Assembly (NCBI GenBank): GCA_025453925.1
Contig: JALOPK010000056.1
Location: 1-14,344, forward strand
Length of the DNA: 14,344 bases
DNA from: Candidatus Eiseniibacteriota bacterium
GTDB lineage: Bacteria > JAFGKV01
Direction of reading: 5' to 3'
A program made the position numbers and the translations under genes. Shown here piece by piece: positions 7,403 through 13,563 of the stretch; positions within the stretch are counted from its first letter, which is position 1; every line of letters begins with the position of its first letter. The notes below the pieces were generated by a model. It was given only the letters and a program-made list of their open reading frames with translations. It did not search any database and was not told where the DNA came from.

Positions 7403-7972
7403 TCACTCCTTCCGGGTCTGCCCGCCCAACGGGTAGGACCCCCTGTCAGTGTACAGACTCCCCCCCGGGGCCAGCGTGCTCTGTTTGACCAGGAGCCGCT
7501 CCACCGGGAAATCAATGACGGGCACCGCGAGCCCTCCGATCTGCGGGCCGCGGAGCAATTCCTTGATCCTGCCTACCGTGAGATGGGCGGTGAACGGCCG
7601 GGTATCACGGCCGAAACCCGCCGCTGCCAGCTCATCCTCCACGGAACGCTGCAGCATGGCAAGCTCTTCCGCGCCGGTGGTTGTTCCGATCCAGACCACC
7701 CGCGGGTTGCGGACCGACGGATAGCAGCCGACCCCCTCCAGCCGCGCCACGAAGGGCAGGTGGCGCGCGGCGGCCCGCGATGCCGCCTGACACACGGCGT
7801 CGGCATCGTCCGCCGGTATCTCTCCCAGGAATCGAAGCGTCACGTGCAGCTTGGCCGTCGCCTCCCAGCGGATCCCGCTCCACTGGTCACGGGCGGCCGC
7901 GATGGCGCGCGTCAGAGCCTCGCGCGCTTCAGGAGGAGGTTCCACTGCCACGAAAACGCGCACGGCGCTCAT
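7403..7972 (-). CDS. thpR: RNA 2',3'-cyclic phosphodiesterase (2'-5' RNA ligase family)
   Basis: A 189-residue member of the 2H phosphoesterase superfamily. The two signature motifs are HVTL at residues 43-46 (within KLHVTLRFLGEI) and HLTVGR at 130-135 (within FTAHLTVGRIK). Both histidines are intact, so an active enzyme is expected. Family members open RNA 2',3'-cyclic phosphates to 2'-phosphates and can join or cut 2'-5' linkages in vitro; the physiological substrate is poorly known. The start is ATG 7972, overlapping the cinA stop as ATGA and giving the typical MSAVRVFVAVEP beginning. It sits between cinA and recA. Confidence 0.94.
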   Translation of the reverse strand: MSAVRVFVAVEPPPEAREALTRAIAAARDQWSGIRWEATAKLHVTLRFLGEIPADDADAVCQAASRAAARHLPFVARLEGVGCYPSVRNPRVVWIGTTTGAEELAMLQRSVEDELAAAGFGRDTRPFTAHLTVGRIKELLRGPQIGGLAVPVIDFPVERLLVKQSTLAPGGSLYTDRGSYPLGGQTRKE

Positions 7973-9204
7973 GAAAGGGTCAACCGGCGCCGAAGAAGAT
8001 CCAGGGCCAATCGGGCGCTGGCCGTGCGCACGGCCGTGCGGTCGCCTCCCAGCGTGTGGCGGGAGAACTCGACGCCGGCCGGCCCCGCGAGGCCATGGAA
8101 CACAAGTCCCACGGGCTTGTCCGCGGTGCCTCCGTCCGGGCCTGCGATGCCGGTGACCGAAATCGCCCATTCGGCGCCCAAACGGCTCCTCGCCCCCTCG
8201 GCCATGGCGGTTGCCGCCTCACCGGATACCGCGCCATGGCGGTCGAGAAGCTCCCGCGACACGCCCAGGAGTGACTGCTTCAGCTCATTGCTGTAGGCCA
8301 CCACGCCTCCCGGGAAGTACCGCGAGCTTCCCGGCACCGAGGTGAGGAGCTCCGCCACCAGACCGCCTGTGCAGGACTCCGCGGTCACGACCCTTTCAAA
8401 CCGTTGAGCCAGGAGGGCTCCCACGACCTCCTCCAGGGACCGGTCGTCCTCTGCGTACACGCCGGAGGCCAATGCCGCACGCACAGCGCTCGCCGCGGCA
8501 TCCAGCTTCGGCCCGTCGTCCGACGAGAGGACCACATCAACCAGCCCCGGCGCCGGGAGATAGGCCACCGAGAGTGCCTGCCAGTTCGACATGACGGTCT
8601 CCGCCATCTCCGCCACTGCAACCTCCCGGAGCCCTGCGGTGCGGAGGATACGGCTGAAACGGACCTGTCCGGTCCCGGCGATCTCCGGCAGTACGGCGTT
8701 CCGGAACATCGCCTGCATCTCGTCGGGAGGGCCGGGCAACAGAAACAGTGTGGTGCCCCCCCTGCGAATGGAAAGACCCGGGGCGACGCCGATGCCGTTG
8801 GGGTACCACCGGGCCCCCGGGAAGACCATTGCCTGTCGATCGATGGCCTCGTCGATGACGTCGCCGAAGCGCGCCGCGCGGCCGCGTACCTGGGCACGGG
8901 CAGCTCCGTCGATCAGGATGCCGACGCCCAGTGCCTCCGCGACGGCTTCCCTGGTCACATCGTCCGAGGTCGGTCCCAGCCCGCCGCAGACGCAGACCAG
9001 CGCGGGACCCCGATCCATGGCCTCGGCAATCTCGGCGGCGACGGAGGTTCGCCAGTCAGGGAGCATCGTGATGCGGGCCGGTTCGAAGCCGGCGCGGCTC
9101 AGCTCCATCGCGAGGAAAGGGCCGTTCTTGTCTGTTCGCTGACCGCAGACAAGTTCGGTGCCCACCAGGACGATCTCTGCCCGGGAGAGGCGGCGAGTGG
9201 TCAT
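7969..9204 (-). CDS. cinA: CinA: NMN deamidase / ADP-ribose pyrophosphatase family
   Basis: A 411-residue two-domain protein. The N-terminal half is a molybdopterin-binding-like fold with GGLGPTSDDVT (74-84) and LPGPPDEM (156-163), the COG1058 type linked to ADP-ribose hydrolysis. The C-terminal half is the CinA_C amidase, with ESCTGG (276-281) followed by LLTSVPGSSRYFPGGVVAYS, and later VTGIAGPDGGT. The latter domain removes the amide of nicotinamide mononucleotide in NAD salvage. The start at ATG 9204 overlaps the pgpA stop as ATGA; an in-frame ATG 42 bases upstream would lie deep in pgpA. Association of cinA with recA is classical in several phyla. Which of the two activities this copy has cannot be settled from sequence. 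Confidence 0.95.
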   Translation of the reverse strand: MTTRRLSRAEIVLVGTELVCGQRTDKNGPFLAMELSRAGFEPARITMLPDWRTSVAAEIAEAMDRGPALVCVCGGLGPTSDDVTREAVAEALGVGILIDGAARAQVRGRAARFGDVIDEAIDRQAMVFPGARWYPNGIGVAPGLSIRRGGTTLFLLPGPPDEMQAMFRNAVLPEIAGTGQVRFSRILRTAGLREVAVAEMAETVMSNWQALSVAYLPAPGLVDVVLSSDDGPKLDAAASAVRAALASGVYAEDDRSLEEVVGALLAQRFERVVTAESCTGGLVAELLTSVPGSSRYFPGGVVAYSNELKQSLLGVSRELLDRHGAVSGEAATAMAEGARSRLGAEWAISVTGIAGPDGGTADKPVGLVFHGLAGPAGVEFSRHTLGGDRTAVRTASARLALDLLRRRLTLS

Positions 9205-9644
9205 CCGATGAATCCCACCGCGAGGACCACTATTCCTGCCATGCATCCCGCCAGGATGTCATCTCCCATGACCGCCCATGCGCCGCCCTTCTCCTCGACC
9301 TGCCGGATCGGCCATGGCTTCCAGATATCCAAGAGCCTGAAGAGCCCGAACGCCAACACAATGCAACCGGGGCGATGACCCGCACCCAGGAGGGCGATGA
9401 GCTGACCGGCGGCCTCATCTATCACGACCTCACCGGGGTCGTCCGCGGCGTCGCCTCGCGCCGTGCAGGCCCATTGGCCGGCCAGGATCGTCACGACCGT
9501 CGCCGCCCCGCAGGCCGCCACGCCCCATTGAGCGGACACGGCATAGCCGACTACGGCCGCAGCCGCCGCCCCCAGAGTCCCGGGAGCGATGGGGCTTCTG
9601 CCGATCGGGCCCAAGGTGGAGATCCTGCGGGCAAAGCGCCGCAT
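9201..9644 (-). CDS. pgpA: Phosphatidylglycerophosphatase A
   Basis: A 147-residue small membrane phosphatase that dephosphorylates phosphatidylglycerol phosphate in the inner membrane to give phosphatidylglycerol. Family features are PIAPGTLG (18-25), the acidic core DDPGEVVIDEAAGQ (68-81), the motif RLLDIWKPWPIRQVE (103-117), and MGDDILAG (126-133), with hydrophobic segments between them. The start at ATG 9644 has AGGAGG about 6 bases upstream, partly within the end of recR, and gives a normal N-terminus. A 33-residue upstream in-frame extension would lie in recR. The gap to recR is 10 bases and the overlap with cinA is ATGA. Confidence 0.94.
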   Translation of the reverse strand: MRRFARRISTLGPIGRSPIAPGTLGAAAAAVVGYAVSAQWGVAACGAATVVTILAGQWACTARGDAADDPGEVVIDEAAGQLIALLGAGHRPGCIVLAFGLFRLLDIWKPWPIRQVEEKGGAWAVMGDDILAGCMAGIVVLAVGFIG

Positions 9645-9654
9645 ACCGCCCTCC

Positions 9655-10248
9655 TCATGCCTCGACGCGGCCGGCAACGGCCTGGGTGAGGGTGCGGGGG
9701 TCAAGGAACTCAAGGCTCCCGCCGGCCGGTATCCCGCGCGCAAGCCGGGTGATCCGGACCGGGAGCGGTTTCAGAAGATCCATCAGATAGGAGGCCGTCG
9801 CCTCCGCCTCCACGGTTGCCGACAGCGCGAGCACCACCTCGCCGGGGCCCGCTTTGGCTCGCTCAACGAGGCGGTCGCATGTCAGCTCACGCGGTCCGAC
9901 GCCATCAAGGGGCGAGAGGAGCCCTCCGAGCACGTGATACAGACCCCGGAAGGCGCCGGTGGCCTCGATGGCCTCCAGGTCCCGCGGTTCTGCCACAACG
10001 CACACCTTGCCGGGATCGCGGCGAGGGTCAGAGCAGATTGGACAGAGTTCCTCTTCGGCGAGGGTGTTGCATTGTGCGCAGCGGCGCACCCGCGAATCGA
10101 CCTTGGTGAGCGCCTCGGTCAGCGCGGTGATCCGGGAGTGCGGATCCGCCATGAGATGGTAGACGATGCGCTCCGCGGAACGGCGACCGATGCCGGGCAA
10201 GGTCATGAATGCCCGGATCAACCCATCGATGCTGTTGCTGCTGAACAC
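9655..10248 (-). CDS. recR: Recombination protein RecR
   Basis: A 197-residue RecR, the ring-forming partner of RecO/RecF that loads RecA on SSB-coated gaps. A helix-hairpin-helix segment reads LPGIGRRSAERI (17-28). The zinc finger has Cys 57, 60, 69 and 72 (CAQC...CPIC). A Toprim domain follows from about residue 83 (VVAEPRDLEAIE) to the C-terminal Walker-like segment ARGIPAGGSLEF. The start is GTG 10248, which gives the usual distance to the LPGIG motif. No good ribosome-binding site precedes it, so it may depend on re-initiation from ybaB, 14 bases upstream. Confidence 0.97.
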   Translation of the reverse strand: MFSSNSIDGLIRAFMTLPGIGRRSAERIVYHLMADPHSRITALTEALTKVDSRVRRCAQCNTLAEEELCPICSDPRRDPGKVCVVAEPRDLEAIEATGAFRGLYHVLGGLLSPLDGVGPRELTCDRLVERAKAGPGEVVLALSATVEAEATASYLMDLLKPLPVRITRLARGIPAGGSLEFLDPRTLTQAVAGRVEA

Positions 10249-10262
10249 GTCCGGTTCGCGGC

Positions 10263-10580
10263 CTAGATCAGTCCCGGCAGGTTGAGCTCGAGACCGCCAG
10301 TCAGCTTCGACATCTCCTCGTTCATCAGCTCCTGGGACCGCCGCTTTGCCTCGTTCACCGCGGCGACGATCAGATCCTGGAGCATCTCCACATCCTCGGG
10401 ATTCACGACCTCCGGCTGGATGCGGATCTCCACAAGCTGCTGGTTGCCGTCGGCAACCGCAGTCACCATGCCTCCGCCGGCGGAACCCTCGACCCGAGTC
10501 TGGGCGAGCCGTTCCTGGAGCCGCTGAAACTCGGCCTTCATTCTGTGCGCCTGCTTCATCAGGTTTCCCATGTTCTTCAT
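10263..10580 (-). CDS. YbaB/EbfC nucleoid-associated protein
   Basis: A 105-residue DNA-binding dimer of the YbaB/EbfC family. The N-terminal helix is rich in Met, Gln and Arg (MGNLMKQAHRMKAEFQRLQE), followed by the beta region GGGMVTAVADGNQQLVEIRI and a C-terminal helix VAAVNEAKRRSQELMNEEM. The position between dnaX and recR is the standard one across bacteria. The ATG at 10580 overlaps the dnaX stop as ATGA. An alternative ATG three codons in (MGNLMK) is possible. Confidence 0.95.
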   Translation of the reverse strand: MKNMGNLMKQAHRMKAEFQRLQERLAQTRVEGSAGGGMVTAVADGNQQLVEIRIQPEVVNPEDVEMLQDLIVAAVNEAKRRSQELMNEEMSKLTGGLELNLPGLI

Positions 10581-12160
10581 CGCCGTGTCACTTCCTCTCT
10601 CGATGGGCGGTTCTCCACCACCATGCCGTCGAAGCGACGAATGATCTCTTTCACGAGTGGATCGTCGCTCGCCGCAACGGGACGCTTGGCCGACTCGCCC
10701 GGTGATGGCGTCCCGACTATCTCCACGTGAATCGGCCTGCCCGCAACCTCCCTGAGCGCCCGCTCGATTTCCTCCCTGCGATCCGCCTTGCCCAGAGCCG
10801 TGGCCACGAAGGCATCCGCCGGGGCGAACTGGAGGGCCAGGGTGTCTCCCCGCCAGAAGGGGGTCGCTCGTATGACAAAGGACTTCGTGCTGGCCGTGAG
10901 CAGCCTCCAGGCCGCATCTAGATCATCGGGCTTCGTGGCGGTATCAGCGGAGGAGAAGGAGGGGGGAGGTTCCGCCACCCGTTGGGGCTCCACGCGTTCA
11001 GGAGTTGCCGGGGACCTGAATGCCACGCGGGAAACGGCGGCGGACTCGGGCTCGCCGGACTCCAGCGTGCGCAGCACCTCGTCGATGGACACGCTGCGAT
11101 CCATGAGGGCGAGGCGAAAGAACGCGGTCTCGATGATGGGCCCGGGACGGGCGCTCTGCCGGGCAGTCTGCAGGGCGCCCTGCAACACGGAGAGACACCG
11201 GAGCAGGTCAGCGGGAGTCAAATCCGGCGCGGCGTCTTGCAATGCACTCGGAGCTTGCTCGCCATGGCCGACGCGGATGCGTATGAGATCAAGGATGACG
11301 TCCACCATGTCCATGGCGATCCGGTCGATCTCCATCCCGCCGGAAACCATTCGATCCAGTTGTTCCGCCGCTGCCGCCAGATCTCCCCGGCCTGTGGCAT
11401 CCAGCAAAGTGATGAGCTCCTCCAGGGGGCTCAGACCCAGCAATTGCCGGATGGTCCCTTCGTCCACCGGGCCATCGCTGGCCGCCCCGGCCTGGTCCAG
11501 GAGGCTCTCAGCGTCACGGAGGCAGCCCTCCGCGCGGCGGGCCATCAACGCCAACGCCGCGGGCTCGACGGCGATGTGCTCCTGTTCCGCCAGGAACTGC
11601 AGTCTTTGGACCACGGCTGCCTGGGGAATACGTCTGAACTCGAAGCGCTGGCAGCGCGAGAGGATCGTCGCGGGGACCTTATGCACCTCGGTGGTGGCAA
11701 ACACGAACACCACGTGGGCGGGTGGCTCCTCGAGGGTCTTGAGCAGTGCGTTGAACGCCTGCTCGGTCAGCATGTGTACCTCGTCGATGATGTACACCTT
11801 GTACCGGGCTCCCACCGGTGCGTACCCCACGTGCTCCCGCAGCTCTCGGATCTCGTCTATGCCGCGGTTGCTCGCGCCGTCCATTTCGACGACATCGAGG
11901 CTGGAACCACGGTTGATGCCCACGCAGGAAGCGCACTCGTTGCACGGATCGGCCGCGATCCCGCGTTCGCAGTTCACCGCTTTCGCCAGGATCCTGGCGG
12001 CGGTCGTCTTGCCGATTCCCCGAGGCCCGTGGAAGAGATACGCGTGGGCGATCTTGCCCGCCCGAAAGGCGTTGGTCAGCGTCCGCGTCACGTGTTCCTG
12101 GCCGATCATCTCGGCAAACGTCCGGGGGCGCCACTTGCGCGCAAGCACCATGTATGACAT
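10577..12160 (-). CDS. dnaX: DNA polymerase III subunit gamma/tau
   Basis: A 527-residue clamp-loader ATPase. Walker A is GPRGIGKT (45-52), the zinc module uses Cys 64, 73, 76 and 79, Walker B is VYIIDEVH (122-129), and sensor 1 / SRC is at 168-170 (ILSRCQRF). A clamp-loader collar domain follows, then a Pro/Ser-rich linker around residues 380-420, and a C-terminal domain beginning near DDLDAAWRLL, which is the tau-type extension. I saw no A-rich slippery site like that of E. coli, so a shorter gamma form by frameshifting is not supported. The start at ATG 12160 (MSYMVLARKWRP) has GAGGAG 10 bases upstream; ATG 12151 is a second option. It opens the twelve-gene cluster. Confidence 0.97.
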   Translation of the reverse strand: MSYMVLARKWRPRTFAEMIGQEHVTRTLTNAFRAGKIAHAYLFHGPRGIGKTTAARILAKAVNCERGIAADPCNECASCVGINRGSSLDVVEMDGASNRGIDEIRELREHVGYAPVGARYKVYIIDEVHMLTEQAFNALLKTLEEPPAHVVFVFATTEVHKVPATILSRCQRFEFRRIPQAAVVQRLQFLAEQEHIAVEPAALALMARRAEGCLRDAESLLDQAGAASDGPVDEGTIRQLLGLSPLEELITLLDATGRGDLAAAAEQLDRMVSGGMEIDRIAMDMVDVILDLIRIRVGHGEQAPSALQDAAPDLTPADLLRCLSVLQGALQTARQSARPGPIIETAFFRLALMDRSVSIDEVLRTLESGEPESAAVSRVAFRSPATPERVEPQRVAEPPPSFSSADTATKPDDLDAAWRLLTASTKSFVIRATPFWRGDTLALQFAPADAFVATALGKADRREEIERALREVAGRPIHVEIVGTPSPGESAKRPVAASDDPLVKEIIRRFDGMVVENRPSREEVTRR

Positions 12161-12253
12161 GCGCAGATCGCTCCTCGGGCACTCTAACCGGCGAGCGCGG
12201 CGAATCCGCCTCCGGGTACCCGGGTGGGAGAGGAGGCACCGTGGTTTCAGAGG

Positions 12254-12274
12254 ACGGGACATCGGATGTCCCGT
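12254..12274 (-). terminator. Perfect hairpin between SRP RNA and dnaX
   Basis: A 9-bp perfect stem (ACGGGACAT with ATGTCCCGT) around a 3-nt loop lies 14 bases beyond the SRP RNA 3' end and about 95 bases before dnaX. It is followed on the minus strand by CCTCTGAAACC, not a T-run. It may end or partly end the tRNA/SRP transcript, protect its 3' end, or act as a processing site with read-through into dnaX. Between it and dnaX lies another palindrome, CCGGGTACCCGG (12212-12223). I see no clear promoter for dnaX. Confidence 0.45.
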
Positions 12275-12287
12275 TCCTTGGAAGAGA

Positions 12288-12562
12288 CCCGGCTGTGCAC
12301 CCGCCTCCGATCATCGCCCCACGGTGCCGCGCGGCCCGGTGGCTCCGGCCAGGAAGACCCACGGCACACGCTCGCCGTTGCTTACCGCTGCTACCTTCCG
12401 GTCCTGACGGGGTTCACAGGGGAACGTTGCGCGGGACCCAGCCTTCATCGCTCCGTTGTCGCGGGCTTCCCGGGGAGCGGGAGGACCTCGGGCGGGCATC
12501 AACCCCGCTGAGCGGTGTGCGGGTTACAGGGGACCGCTACCCCCCCGTCTAGCACAGCCGGG
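12288..12562 (-). ncRNA. ffs: Signal recognition particle RNA, long bacterial form with Alu domain
   Basis: About 275 nt, the RNA core of the SRP that works with Ffh in co-translational targeting to the membrane. The S-domain tip is unmistakable at 12387-12408: GTCAGGACCGGAAGGTAGC, with the GGAA tetraloop and the asymmetric Ffh-binding loop, followed by GUGUGCCG. Upstream on the RNA is an Alu domain matching the start of the Bacillus scRNA: GUGCUAGACGGGGGGGUAGC, then the UGUAA U-turn segment and the CCGCUCAGCGGGG arm. The two ends pair perfectly over 11 bp (CCCGGCUGUGC at 12552-12562 with GCACAGCCGGG at 12288-12298), which sets the limits to within a few bases. The 5' end lies only about 5 nt after the tRNA-Ala CCA, so its 5' maturation probably depends on tRNA processing. 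Confidence 0.94.
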
Positions 12563-12567
12563 GATCC

Positions 12568-12643
12568 TGGTGGAGCAGAGCGGAGTCGAACCGCCGGCCT
12601 CATCCGTGCGAGGGATGCGCTCTCCCATCTGAGCTACTGCCCC
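12568..12643 (-). tRNA. tRNA-Ala, anticodon CGC
   Basis: A 76-nt tRNA with encoded CCA. The acceptor stem is GGGGCAG/CTGCTCC with the G3-U70 wobble pair that identifies alanine tRNAs, and discriminator A73. The D-arm is GCTC...GAGC. The anticodon stem CATCC/GGATG encloses the loop CTCGCAC, so the anticodon is CGC and reads GCG. The variable loop is five nt and the T-arm GGCGG-TTCGACT-CCGCT is normal. It sits directly upstream of the SRP RNA on the same strand. I see no convincing promoter hexamers in the GC-rich sequence before it. Confidence 0.97.
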
Positions 12644-13002
12644 AGGGAAACGAACTGCGATAGCGGCCGCGACAGCCGAACCCGAGGGGAGGGTCCGGCG
12701 CGAAACCGCCGAATGACCCAGGCAAAGTCGCACATCGGCCCGCCCGGATCAAGGGCCGCGTCGGGACGGGGCGGAGGAGCCGGGAAGTTCAGCGCGGGGA
12801 CCTCGGCCGGTTCTTCTCCTCGATTGAGAGTCCTCCGGCGGGGGCCACGATGCAGCGGACACGATGGAACGTGTCCCTCCCGCACCGACGGTCGGGGTTC
12901 GCCTCCTCATGGAGGGCGCATCATCCGTGGTCATGAACCCAACATGCCCGGAGAAAGGAGAGCGGGGAGAGACACGAGCCTCTCCCCGCCGGTACGTCGC
13001 GA
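12644..13002. other. Non-coding stretch between lipoprotein gene and tRNA-Ala
   Basis: There is no supported gene in these 359 bases. Short open frames exist on both strands but have no recognisable domain, poor start context and the arginine/proline-rich look of GC-rich noise. It contains the terminator of the lipoprotein gene at its right end and a hairpin at 12857-12876 (7-bp stem GGACACG/CGTGTCC, 6-nt loop). The promoter of the tRNA/SRP unit should lie here, but I cannot point to convincing -35 and -10 boxes. Confidence 0.6.
12951..12989 (-). terminator. Intrinsic terminator after the lipoprotein gene
   Basis: A 10-bp stem (GCGGGGAGAG with CTCTCCCCGC, 12962-12989) closes an 8-nt loop about 15 bases beyond the lipoprotein stop. 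On the minus strand it is followed by the pyrimidine tract TCTCCTTTCTCC. This is a reasonable rho-independent terminator and separates the secretin/lipoprotein unit from the tRNA/SRP unit. Confidence 0.75.
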
Positions 13003-13563
13003 CTAGTTCTGCTGGAGCAAGCTGCTGATCGCCACTGCCCCTTGGATCTCCGCCTCGATGCCGCTGTCCGTCAGGCCACTCAGCGTCACGACCGCGTACA
13101 TGTCGAGATCGTCCGCGTAGTCGACGGTGCCCCGCGTTATCTCCTCGTAGGCCTTGGCCGTGAGAATCTGAAGCCCTCCGACGCTGGTGACCTTGATCTG
13201 ACGGGTGGCCATGGAGTCGGGGACGTAGGGGTCAGGCGTGGGGACGCCGGGCAGATAGAGCGTGAACATGCCCTGCGTGTTGAGGTTTGCCAGCAACCCG
13301 GGCGTGGGGACGGTCGCCTCGAAATACTCGACCTTGAAGTGATCGAAGTTCACAGGGACCTGGGAGTAGTTCTCGACGTAGATGTTGCTGGTCGGCAGCA
13401 GAATGCCTGCCTGCGGGTCATAGATGGGCGCCACGGGGGACGGATCGAACCGGGAGATCCGCACGTTGGTGGCCGGATCCTCGTCTAGGGGGAGAAAGTC
13501 GCCGCATCCCAGGAGGCCGAGGCAGGCCACCGTCGTGGCGAGCATGAGTGCCGGGTGTCTCAT
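13003..13563 (-). CDS. Putative lipoprotein, secretin-linked
   Basis: A 186-residue protein with a typical type II signal peptide: a short basic start, the hydrophobic stretch LMLATTVACLGL, and the lipobox LLGC with Cys 20. Residue +2 is Gly, so outer-membrane sorting would be expected under the E. coli rule. The mature part is rich in beta-strand pattern (NIYVENYSQVPVNFDHFKVE and later MYAVVTLSGLTDSGIEAEI). It resembles a single Ig-like or LEA-like sandwich domain more than a helical pilotin, but I cannot name a family. Its ATG overlaps the secretin stop as ATGA, so the two are almost certainly co-translated. A role in secretin assembly, or as a partner in a pilus or secretion system, is inferred from this linkage only. 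Confidence 0.85.
   Translation of the reverse strand: MRHPALMLATTVACLGLLGCGDFLPLDEDPATNVRISRFDPSPVAPIYDPQAGILLPTSNIYVENYSQVPVNFDHFKVEYFEATVPTPGLLANLNTQGMFTLYLPGVPTPDPYVPDSMATRQIKVTSVGGLQILTAKAYEEITRGTVDYADDLDMYAVVTLSGLTDSGIEAEIQGAVAISSLLQQN

Noticed and set aside
954-8296. Very long plus-strand open frames (for example 954-2306, 3303-4601, 6083-8296)
   Set aside because: They lie antisense to clearly recognised genes (rfbD, alaS, recX, recA, thpR, cinA), have Arg/Pro/Ala-rich low-complexity translations without domains, and are expected in high-GC sequence.
10577-12160. Programmed frameshift in dnaX producing a gamma form
   Set aside because: No A-rich slippery heptamer or following hairpin comparable with the E. 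coli site was seen.
12330-12450. Short (4.5S-type) SRP RNA as the whole gene
   Set aside because: The S-domain alone would fit about 100 nt, but the flanks carry the Alu-domain consensus and an 11-bp end-to-end helix, which is better explained by the long form.
12634-12885. Minus-strand 83-codon frame upstream of the tRNA
   Set aside because: It overlaps the tRNA gene at one end, has no domain, and has a Pro/Arg-rich composition typical of unselected GC-rich sequence.
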